A stretch of 64,000 bases of DNA from Aphanomyces cochlioides. Its lineage: Eukaryota > Oomycota > Saprolegniomycetes > Saprolegniales > Verrucalvaceae. The position numbers and the translations under genes are program-made. Below, in pieces: positions 21,531-30,716 of the stretch. The DNA lies in the NCBI GenBank assembly GCA_019828595.1, contig JAHQRK010000004.1:1798001-1862000 (forward strand), in the 5' to 3' direction. A model generated the notes under the pieces. The model had not been told where the DNA came from. It did not search any database and saw only the letters and a program-made list of their open reading frames with translations. Each line of letters starts with the position of its first letter. Position 1 is the stretch's first letter.

Positions 21531-23396
21531 ATCGAGACACGGCGATATTTCTTTGTGTAGACAAGAAAAGCCGAAATGGAGATAAGTACCATACAAATGA
21601 GCAACAAGAGGCGGCCATTGAAGCTACTCAGGGATCAATCCTAGCTCATTTTGAATATTTACCTCAAGAACGAAAAGAAAAAGTAAGCGGCGGCTGTCGA
21701 TCCCGACTGGTACACTTTGAATACCGAAAACGCACTCAATGGATCTGATGGAAACTCTTGGCCCAGAACCACTACAAAATGCGTCAAACCGGTCAATCTT
21801 GACTCATTGAGTCACCGCTTATAAGCGTCGCAGAGGCTACAAGGAAGTGTTGAGATTTGGCCGTTCAAGGAAAACTTACATGCATCGCCGAAACTGAGGA
21901 GAACAGCGATTGTCATTACTAAAGTCCACTGCTCGTCACATTTAGCCACAGGAATCCAGTAGCACATGCAGAACGCCGTAAGCAACGATCCGAAACCGAT
22001 CAAGACACCGCTTAAAGGGCCAAATCTACACGATATGTCAAACCTTATGTCACAGTTCAAAGACAACTTGTCTGCCAATCTCCCAAAAGCGAAGGATGCG
22101 ACAACATTTGTGCTGCCGTATATAGCCATGACATAACCAATCGAAGAACTTCCCAGTGACTCACGAATGAAATTGGACGTAAATTCACCCGAGGCAAAAC
22201 CTTGTTCAAGGCCGCTAAGGATGAACACAGGAGCCAACATTAACATGCGCCTAATATGATAATTAAACTTCGCGTCGAGAAAGAGCTCGAATACTTGTCT
22301 TTTACAACCTCCCACAGCGCGGACATTTCAGTGGCCACTGTGGGTGGGCTCTCTGGCGCGTCATTTGTACTCGCTGGAACCAACTTGACAAGCTCGGCAT
22401 CATTGCCTTCTTGGGTCAAGGCAGGAAGTGCAAGCATCAAGGTTGCTCCAGAGAGACCCAACAGAGTGTATAAAACAAACAGACTTTGAGAAGACCTGCA
22501 ACGAATTAGCGAAGCTGGACAATGGAAGTGCGTACCAAACAAGAAATCCCAAGACAAAAGACGAAATGAAGTTGCCCAAAATGGCACTCAAACGAAATAT
22601 GCTGTAGAAGAGCCCGTTGAAGAAACCCATCGAGCTAACGAGTGGCTCGTGCTTGTACTTTGAATACAAGACGCTCACTTCGGTTAAGTATGCTGCCTAT
22701 TCCACAGTCCGTGATGAAATTGTTAGCTTCAACAAACCTGAGCGATCCAGAGGACTGATGCAGCCACCCCTTCAAGCACTGCAGCAGGAATCATAATCCA
22801 CCAGTGCAAGTCCTGGTTAGTCGGATTGAGAGCAACGATCAAGTTGGCAAATGCAAACAGGGCACTTCGCAAACAGGTTACAGATGGCCTCATGATTCAT
22901 TCGTACTAAATCAATGCGCTTCCGAAAAGGCTCTTCTTCATTCCAAAGTAATCTACACAGGCAAATTTAGCAACGCCAATACTTATGCTGACGTACTCGG
23001 CACGACAGGTCCCACAAGTGAGGTGAGTGTGAACGTAAGATACACTGTTCCTAGGATTGTGCGGCCCAAAGACGCTACAGACGAGTCAGGCAAAACTTCA
23101 CCTCGAACTCTTACATTCGCATTCTTTAAAGGGTGCAGAACAGGCTTCATCACACGCAAACTTGGTCTTTTCCTGGCATACATTCCCAGACTGACAGATT
23201 CCACTTGGGGAGCCTTCAAGGCATCCTTGGCACTCGCCACGAATAATAGACGTTTCAAGATTCTATTGCACTCGGGGTCAGGCGAGAGAACACGGACGAA
23301 ACACCACACCTCGATCGCGCCGTATGACGTAAAGATCAAGAGGAACGCAACCGAGAGGATCACGGCGGTTCGAATGCACTGAGGGGCGTCCTTCAT
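21500..23396 (-). CDS. UNC-93-like MFS transporter (copy 4), C-terminus altered by transposon
   Basis: All family exons are present from ATG at 23396 (MKDAPQCIRTAVIL; the same 29-codon first exon as the other copies) and the frame stays open through every join. Hallmarks are the Cys-rich loop (GECQGCLEG, then CQSGNVC and CDEAC), helix LGRTILGTVYLTFTLTS and the GEFTSNFIRESLGSSSIG block. The last exon ends ...KKYRRVSIRVVIRYDTL with TAA at 21500-21502. The final nine or so residues are encoded by the terminal inverted repeat of the element at 18967-21530. Before insertion the protein would have ended three codons after RRVS. Substrate unknown. Confidence 0.78.
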
Positions 23397-24223
23397 CTTG
23401 TTGAATGATGTCACTGGGGACCTCTCAGATCTTGATGCCTTCGACTTAGTATTTCGGTTCGACATTTCCAAATCATCCACAAGAAGCCAAATATTTTAAA
23501 ATACATTTTAAATATAATGTGAGACGAGCCAAGCCATTTAAAAATGTTTTTCTAATAGAGTGAGTGGAACCCAAAATATTTAAAACGCATTTGGAGTATG
23601 ATTGTTCAGTAGTGTGAAACCCCATCTGACACTTTAAATACATTAAAAACAAACATGCAGTACAAACGTGATGACAAATTCTCGTGAGCCAATCAGATAT
23701 CGCCACTGGCTTTTGATTTGCGTTGCGACGACCAATACAAAAGACTATTAAGGGCACACTTCCGAGGGGCTCTCCTGCTTTGTTAATATCGTCATTTCGT
23801 CGTCTTCGTAGAGCATTGAAAGAGCATTTCCTTGCGTGCAATGTGCTCGTTTTCTACTGGAGAGCTGTCGCACAATGAGTTGAAACCATAGTTGATTCGT
23901 TGGGCTCTAATTTGAAATTGAAGTTGTGTCACTAATGACAGTAATGGTGGCACCGGTCTGGCAACCCGCCATTTGAAGTGCTCTCGCATGCTTCTGTCGG
24001 TCATGAGTGTCCTATTGCGCAGTATAACAATTGCTGAGCGCCAATTTAGAGGGCTGTAGTGTCGCTCGGGGTTGATTTATGTGGAATGGACCATGATGAG
24101 ACTTGCACAACAATTGGTGGGTTGTTTGGGAGCATCGCAACATTCAGGACACGAAATGGGACGTCAATGAGCAGACTTTGAAATTGACCACCTCGCCAAT
24201 CGACATCTTTCCAGCCACGAAAG
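23397..24223. other. Intergenic region between divergent UNC-93-like copies
   Basis: About 0.8 kb between copy 4 (minus) and copy 5 (plus). It holds AT-rich stretches with repeated ATTTAAAA-like words around 23497-23650 and presumably both promoters. The upstream in-frame ATG at 23480 could extend copy 4 by 28 residues, but the other copies do not have such an extension. No gene seen. Confidence 0.4.
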
Positions 24224-26056
24224 ATGATACAGGCCACGGCGTGTCTTCAGTCGGCGCTCTTGCTTTCAGCTGCATTCTTTCTCATCTTCACAGCCTCGTC
24301 GGGCCTAGATGTAAGTTCTACCTGTGACCTGTGACTTCTTGATAGCTGCTGGCTAGACTTTGATGACGTCGGTCATTCCTGGTAAATGCGACGATTGTCT
24401 CGAGGGCGAGCCGAATGGAATTTGCCAAGAAGGAAATGTATGCCATGACAAAGTTGCGATTTCCTGTGATCGCGTGTGCGAAGCTCCATTCCAAGAGTGC
24501 ACTTGTACGTCGTTCCCATGGCGAAAATTGACACGAAGGGATTCCTAGCGTCTCTCGGTACCACAATTCTAGGACTGGCATACCTAACGTTTATGCTAAG
24601 CGCCATCGCAGGACCATTCGTGACAAGTCGGACAACCAAAGGAGATATTCGCTGACTCAATGATGTAGAGCAATTTGGTGAGCAGCGGAGTATGGTCGGG
24701 AGCTCTTTGGATTAGTACGTCCATTCGACATGTCCATTCTTTGCTCAGGCAACGATATAGCACGCTATACGGCGTTGTGAATTTGATCGTGGTTCTCAAT
24801 CCAACGAAGACACAGCTACACTGGTTCGTGATGATCCCTGCATCAATTATTACTGGTTTCTCGTCGTCGGTCATTTGGATATCCCAAGTACGTCTCGCCA
24901 CTGGCGACGATAACTTCTCATATTGCATTAGGCGAGTTAGTTGACACATCTCAGTGTCACTTACGCCTCGCTGCAAGGCCTGCCCACGACCAGCAGCGCC
25001 TTGGGCTTATTCACTGGGCTCTTTTTCGTTGGCTACAACATGAGCCAAATCTCGGGAAACTTGGTCTCATCGATTGTCCTCGGTTCGTTGGCTTGGTCGA
25101 CAGCGACTTTGTTTATCATCTACATTGTGTTCGCCTTGTCTGGAACTTTTCTGCTCAGTTTGCTGCCAACGACGAGCCAACTCGCATTGGAAGAAGATTT
25201 TCCCACGGAAAAAACACTTCTTATCGACAGCGTGGCGCCAAGTACTTGGGTTTCGCTCTGGAATATGGCACAAGATCCGTAAGAAATGCCTCATGACTGA
25301 CCAAATCAAACTCTCGTAGACGAATGGTCTTGTTGACCCCGACTATGATCTTTCACGGGTTGCAGCAAGGTTTCCTGACGGGTGAGTTTACATCGCATGT
25401 CATTCGCAAGTCCCTCGGCAGTGCCTCCATCGGATATGTCATGGCAGTGTATGGCTTGGTCAATGTTGCATCAGCCTACGTTTTTGGAAAACTCGCTGAC
25501 AGGTACAAGCTGGTGATGACTTGAATCGGTCACTCGTGCTCCAGGCTCGGCCCTTCTGTTGGGCAATTCTTGGGCTTTGTTTTAGCATTTACTGCATACG
25601 CAGTGTGTTACTGGGCCAATCTTTCAACTTGCGGTGACCAGTGGACACTTGTACTCAGTATTGCCATCCTTCTCAGTCTCGTTGATACCGGTGAGACTTC
25701 TTGTGATAAACCTGCTGACATTTATTCATGGTAGCAACCACAACGCTTGTCAATGGTACCCTGTATTGAGCTTCAAACCACCTGAACTTATGTCCGCAGT
25801 GATTTTGGGCCGCGAATTCGTGTCAGATACGATTGACGCATTTTCTCTCTTTCGCGTCTATCACGCCGGAGCAGCTAGCTTCAGTTTTCTGGTGTTTGGG
25901 TACCTCAGGTGCGAATTCCCACAAATGATGTGAAGAGTGATTTTTTAAACTAGCTTTCAAGACCGCCTCGCGGTGCTGATGACTGTGGTTTGCCTCGCCG
26001 CGGTATCTTTTACATTGTTTTGTATTCGCCATCGCCAGGAAACCACTATATCGTAA
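24224..26056 (+). CDS. UNC-93-like MFS transporter (copy 5)
   Basis: From ATG at 24224 (MIQATACLQSALLLS, 29-codon first exon) to TAA at 26056 the exons match the family. They include the Cys-rich loop (GKCDDCLEGE, CQEGNVCHDK, CDRVCEAPFQEC), helix LGTTILGLAYLTFMLSA and GLQQGFLTGEFTSHVIRKSLGSAS. One intron present in copy 1 (after the LAW residues near 25100) is absent here. At 24932-24946 the usual acceptor gives A-S-stop (GCG AGT TAG) where other copies have A-S-Y. Using the AG of that very TAG as acceptor skips three codons and keeps the frame, so the gene may still be functional. Otherwise it is a pseudogene. Confidence 0.7.
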
Positions 26057-26611
26057 AACGAAAGGTTGAATAACAATAGCTCTACTGCCCGCCATATTTA
26101 CATGTTAAACATCCCCCAGCACTTTGATATACGGGCCCACTGTAGACTTTCAAGATCCTTGTAAAAGCACAGCGGATTTTGCTATTCATCTTGTAGCTCC
26201 GACTAGTTTGAAGCACCAAGAAGACAAGATACCGCAGATGGGGCAACGCCCCTTATGGAGCCGTACGAATGAAAATCGATTACGAGAACGAGGCATAAGG
26301 ATGAGGGCGTCGTTTCTCGTACAAATAGTCACACATATAGATAGCGAGCTCTTACGACTAGCCTCGCAGCTTAGAAGTTGACTATGTCATGCATTGCGTC
26401 GTCATTTCATTTTCTTCCGCAGTTAACTTGAAAGTATCATTTTATCCTAATACTATTAATATATCACTTTATACCATGTAAATTTACTAATAGTATACTT
26501 TTCGGACGTATCACTTTATATCGAATTTCGAAGAATTTCAAGTATGAGAGAGGCAAATTTAAATTTTCAAAGCGGAACAGAAGAGCGCACGAGGAGATCA
26601 ACTGGAGCGAG
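26057..26611. other. Intergenic, AT-rich, no gene seen
   Basis: About 0.55 kb. Around 26440-26520 the sequence is AT-rich with two related segments (TATCATTTTATC... and TATCACTTTATA...). It contains the promoter of the gene at 26612. Nothing else recognisable. Confidence 0.4.
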
Positions 26612-27327
26612 ATGTCGAACGACTGGGACATGGACTTGGACGACGACTTCAATCAAGATCTTCTTGGAAGACCTTTTGACATGAGCAACGCGCTCGATGC
26701 AATGATGTTTCCTGTCTCTCCGCTCTCGAAAGCTGGTGTCTATCATCCACTGATCACCAACTAACGCTTGACTTGTAGGCCAGAGAACCTTGAAGTACGC
26801 GCAAAGATCACTGCAACATGAAGTACTTATTGACATTCCGGGTGTGAAATTTAACCTTGGATCTCCTAGTATGAAAAGAAGAAGAATCGGCGGCGTACCC
26901 TGGATATCTTCCTTGAACAATTCGACAACCGTGATACCCCAGGAGAATCCCTCCTTGATGTCGATGTATGTACAAAAGTGGAAGTATGGAGTTTAAGGTT
27001 TGACAGGATGAAGATGAGAAAATACTCGATCAAGCTCCATCTTCAAAGAAACCGCGATTTTCGTCGTTCAAGTCGACAATGTATCCAAAAAGGCAATCTC
27101 CTACGTTCCTTCGCATGCCACAATTGCCAGCAAGTCGACTGGTCCTTCCAACAAAACTGAAAACCCCCGCGAGAATTACCCTCAAGCGATCACGGCCAGA
27201 TGAAGCCAAAGCACCAGCCACAAAGCGATTCCAACCTACAATAACTCGCTCTCTACCAACAGTACCAACAGTATCATCACTGAAGAGTCCTGGCAAGAGC
27301 CGAATCCCAGTACGGCAGGTTGTATAA
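26612..27327 (+). CDS. Hypothetical acidic/basic protein, probably nuclear
   Basis: Four exons (introns 26736-26778, 26823-26869, 26966-27006) join in frame into about 194 residues; the first intron has a textbook CTAAC branch point. The N-terminus is very acidic (MSNDWDMDLDDDFNQDLLG). A helical segment with a KKKNRRR cluster follows, then an acidic patch (DVDDEDEKILDQ), and the C-terminal half is basic and Ser/Pro/Lys-rich (SSKKPRF, RITLKRSRPDE, SLKSPGKSRIPVR). No known domain is recognisable. The charge pattern resembles chromatin- or cell-cycle-associated regulatory proteins, but that is only a guess. Confidence 0.6.
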
Positions 27328-27376
27328 TTTCTCATTCCTGGACGAAAATCTTCATATTTATGTGAGGCCACAAGTA

Positions 27377-27688
27377 TTATAGGTCTGTATATCCATAATC
27401 GCAAGCTTGATGATACATCCTTGCATTTTTATCACCTGCAACATGGGAGCGTCGACGCCTAGAGCGATTTAAAATGGCGGAGACAAAAAGGGAACGAACA
27501 AGTATTTTCAAGAGCCTGGAACGTCGACAGATCATTGTCTGCCCCGGCAATGAAAAGTGGTCCATCAATGGGTGCGATGAATGACCATGGCTACAAACAC
27601 TGTGTGCGTCCATCAGTTCATCTTCATCCAGGTCATGGTCACAGGAGCCCATGAACCTTGCTTTGGTAAATATGCTCTTGCAATTCAT
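27377..27688 (-). CDS. Hypothetical small protein
   Basis: A single open frame of 103 codons starting MNCKSIFTKARFMG, with an acidic/His segment (DLDEDELMDAHSVCSHGHSSHP) and an Arg-rich C-terminal part. No family recognised and no signal peptide. It is co-directional with and downstream of the folate-biopterin transporter, and convergent with the gene ending at 27327. It could be a chance frame in intergenic DNA. Confidence 0.28.
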   Translation of the reverse strand: MNCKSIFTKARFMGSCDHDLDEDELMDAHSVCSHGHSSHPLMDHFSLPGQTMICRRSRLLKILVRSLFVSAILNRSRRRRSHVAGDKNARMYHQACDYGYTDL

Positions 27689-27860
27689 CAGGTAGCTAAA
27701 ACCATTTCAAGGGTAGTCACAAGAATACTGACATGAATATACTCGCTTATGTACTCAGTGGTCTTCCACTGCTACGAGCTTTCCTCGACTTGAAGACATG
27801 GCCTTGGTTTCACTGGACGAGTTATCTCTACTTGATGTTTGCTAGTGAACAAATTGGCTG

Positions 27861-29657
27861 CTAGCAACCTTTTCCGCCGGCAATGACGTAGCAAGATGTG
27901 CTTTCGAACATGGACAGCATGGCCGCGACAATCGAGTAGACCAAAACGCACAGGCAAAGGGTCAGAACAGCTCCTCCAATGATGGGGCAATGCCCACCAG
28001 AGGCTTGAAGCCTATGCAGCGCTTTTTTCTGGCAGGGGAGCAAGAAGACTGTTGCACAAGCTGCCAACGTTGTCATATAGTAGATGATGTATGTATTGGC
28101 AACTTGATCCCGCGTGGCTGGCGTGTCGGCAACAATCGCATCTTCCGAGACGTCAAAGGATGCAAAGATCGCATTCGAGAGGACTGGCCCGACTGCGATG
28201 GGCAAATTGGTCACTGTGGTGAAGAGTCCATACGTGACACCTTCGTTGCCCGCTTCGGCAATTTCGACAATCACAAACGCCGTCACGATGAATTGCATCG
28301 CATACGGGAGATTCTCCGCAAGCGGGACACCAATGTACCACCACTGGTTGCGCACAACGTCATAAATCGTGAAGAATTGAACGAGGGCGTCGATCGTGTT
28401 GGCGGCCAACGTGGTTACAACGACGACAAATTGCCAATTCCACATTGTGCCCCATCCAGCCATCATGCCAAGGGCAGACGCAAAGACCAAGTTGCCAGCT
28501 ATCGTCACGAGCTGGCTGTTGAGGTTTTCCACCTTGGCCCAGTGAAGCATCACATACGGCGCTGCCGTCGATGTCACGCCAGAGTTGAGCAAATTGAAGA
28601 GAAACGTGAAGAGCATGGTCTGCCACGTCGCTCGCTTCTGAATGAGACGCCAAAATTGATGGATGTACGTTGGAAAGGGAAGAATCGTTGGGTGCCGCAC
28701 GTCATGGATGCACCAAGCAGTCAGTAGTACCATCGTGATGGACACGGCGGCCAAGAGGATAAAGATCGTGTGGATGCCCATGTTCCACGTAAACGAGCCC
28801 GAAAAGTCTTTGGAGTTCAAGCCAAGGCCGATCAGGGCTGATGACACCATCGACGACAGCGTTCTTGTCATGTACGCCAGAGACTGGAGACGGCCACGGA
28901 CAGCTTCAGGTTCTCGCTGCGCCACTTCGACTATCAACGCATCGGCTGGCACGTCCGCCATGATGTATGAAATAGTCGCAAGGCCACAGAGAATAGCCAC
29001 AGTGCCACCTCTTATCGGTGCTTCCAATGTCAGCGTCTCCTTCTCTTCCTCGGTCAGATTCGCACGTGGAATTCCAGCAAGTGTGTGGTCGGTGTAGTAC
29101 GGCTGACCAAAGCTTTTGATGGCAAGGAGGGTCATAAAGAAAGCACACAGCAACCATCCAAAGAGCACCCATGACTTTCGTCGGTACCCCAAGATCGGCA
29201 CGCAGTCGGACAAGATCCCAAAGACACTTTTGATCGACCATCCAATGCCCAAGAGCGTCTTGGCTGAATTGTACTGATTGCCCGTCATGTGAAAGTACGA
29301 CGCAAAGAGTGGATACATGAGACTTGGGAGCGCGCCGTAGCAGAGTCCGACGGCCACGTACTGCCCAAGGAGTCCGATCACTTCGGGACTTGTGTATCTT
29401 GGAGGAGGTCCTGGACGTAGCGCGCCGTTGGATGGCGTTCGGTCGAGCGGTTCGACGGGAGACTTTGCTTCTATATACACGACATCATGCTGCTCATCTG
29501 GAATCGAATACGAGACGCGCTCCATTGCAAGCTGGCGACTGATCGCTATTGTCGATGGATCTAAAAACTTACTGTAGTCCGTGTCGTGCTTTTCTTGAAG
29601 TTGCATATCACTTGAGATGACTATCCACGGCCCACTGGACTCATGGGCAGAGTTCAA
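27861..29657 (-). CDS. Folate-biopterin transporter family protein (MFS)
   Basis: An intronless 598-codon gene. After a cytosolic N-terminus of about 90 residues come about 12 membrane helices. Family wording includes GALPSLMYPLFASYFHMTG, the loop WSIKSVFGILSDCVPILGYRRKSW (the BT1/FBT signature, KxxxGxxSDxxPxxGYRRK) and DVPADALIVEVAQREPEAVRGRLQS. FBT proteins carry folates or biopterin, and in some lineages S-adenosylmethionine, across membranes. The family is large in oomycetes, trypanosomatids and plastids. The length is normal for the family. Lack of introns among intron-rich neighbours suggests origin by retroposition or intron loss. The substrate cannot be told from sequence. Confidence 0.9.
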   Translation of the reverse strand: MNSAHESSGPWIVISSDMQLQEKHDTDYSKFLDPSTIAISRQLAMERVSYSIPDEQHDVVYIEAKSPVEPLDRTPSNGALRPGPPPRYTSPEVIGLLGQYVAVGLCYGALPSLMYPLFASYFHMTGNQYNSAKTLLGIGWSIKSVFGILSDCVPILGYRRKSWVLFGWLLCAFFMTLLAIKSFGQPYYTDHTLAGIPRANLTEEEKETLTLEAPIRGGTVAILCGLATISYIMADVPADALIVEVAQREPEAVRGRLQSLAYMTRTLSSMVSSALIGLGLNSKDFSGSFTWNMGIHTIFILLAAVSITMVLLTAWCIHDVRHPTILPFPTYIHQFWRLIQKRATWQTMLFTFLFNLLNSGVTSTAAPYVMLHWAKVENLNSQLVTIAGNLVFASALGMMAGWGTMWNWQFVVVVTTLAANTIDALVQFFTIYDVVRNQWWYIGVPLAENLPYAMQFIVTAFVIVEIAEAGNEGVTYGLFTTVTNLPIAVGPVLSNAIFASFDVSEDAIVADTPATRDQVANTYIIYYMTTLAACATVFLLPCQKKALHRLQASGGHCPIIGGAVLTLCLCVLVYSIVAAMLSMFESTSCYVIAGGKGC

Positions 29658-29846
29658 GAATCAGCGGCGGTGTCTGGAGGCATGCTCAAGCTTGTTTCGG
29701 TTCCGCAATGCCAGACAGAAACTGCTGTCTCATGGCGTCATCTCAAGCGGCAAAAGACTGGACTGACTTGGTCGATCTAGAGCTTTCATGATGGAGTTCT
29801 ATTGCTAGAATATGCATCAGCATGCATGTGTCTCCCCTCATGCAAT

Positions 29847-30264
29847 ATGGAGCGTCTGTTGAGTCCATCCATCGACCTGCTTGTTGACGAAGACAAGCTA
29901 GCTCGGCTTTTTTATCCAAGTTATCTCGAGCAGAAAGGCATAGAGTCTCAAAGAAGCTTCGTCGTGCATTCCCAAGTGCAAAGTGCAGTTGACGTCATGA
30001 CCAGACAGTGGTGCATATCTACCTAAAATAGAACCATCCACTCATTGGGCTGTCCAAGAGTCAAGCGTCGTTTACGATCTCTCTGCGTCTGTTGAGCGCC
30101 GTCGATTCCGCCGCTGCTTGATGAACTTGTGGACCGGTGATATATATTGCGAAAATGTCTTCTCTACCATGGTCGACATGGTCCTACCCCGTGTTACCTC
30201 TGCTCGCTTCATGATGACAGACTCTTCCTCGACGAAGAATGGAAAGAAAGACGACTCGCACTGA
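29847..30264 (+). CDS. Hypothetical protein, two exons
   Basis: Exon 1 (29847-29982) begins MERLLSPSIDLLVDEDKLARLF. Removing a 49-nt intron (29983-30031, GTGCAG...AATAG) joins it in frame to exon 2, which reads ...YDLSASVERRRFRRCLMNLW and ends in a Ser/Lys-rich tail at TGA 30262-30264; about 122 residues in all. The composition is protein-like, but I recognise no domain, signal peptide or membrane helix. Antisense frames in the same stretch are less convincing. Confidence 0.42.
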
Positions 30265-30716
30265 TGCAAGCAATGGCATGGCCTCGTGTTTCCTCGTGGA
30301 TTGCTCCTCGAGAATTGAACGTTCAAAGCTATCATCACGGAATTCCGTGACTCCTTTCTAGGACAGACCACTCTGATGGCGGTGATATCTGGTGCTTGTC
30401 TCGTTTTCGAGCAATTGACGCGAGTCAGGACTTGGAACGTCTTTCTAGCCCAGATTCAAGTGGTAATGGTGTTCCGATTCTCCCGCTTGACTCATTGGGT
30501 GTGTCGTTGATAAGGTCAAGAATATGCTCGTTCTTCGTGCTGGTTGAATAGCCGACGGGACGAGGAATGAGCTGCGTCTGCTGCTGCTTTCAAGGCGTCG
30601 TCGATATTCTCCATGGTCAGCCAAACAACCCCGGAACGCGCAGACTCCAGGTTGAGGCCTGGGCATGGCAATCAAGGTTAAAAATAGCCAGCGATTGTGA
30701 TCGCGGCTGCTCTTAG
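30265..30716. other. Intergenic, no gene seen
   Basis: About 450 bp between the small gene and the EF-hand gene at 30717, presumably the latter's promoter. Short antisense frames have no domain. Confidence 0.35.

Noticed and set aside
27990..28727. 245-codon open frame on the plus strand
   Set aside because: Antisense to the intronless folate-biopterin transporter.
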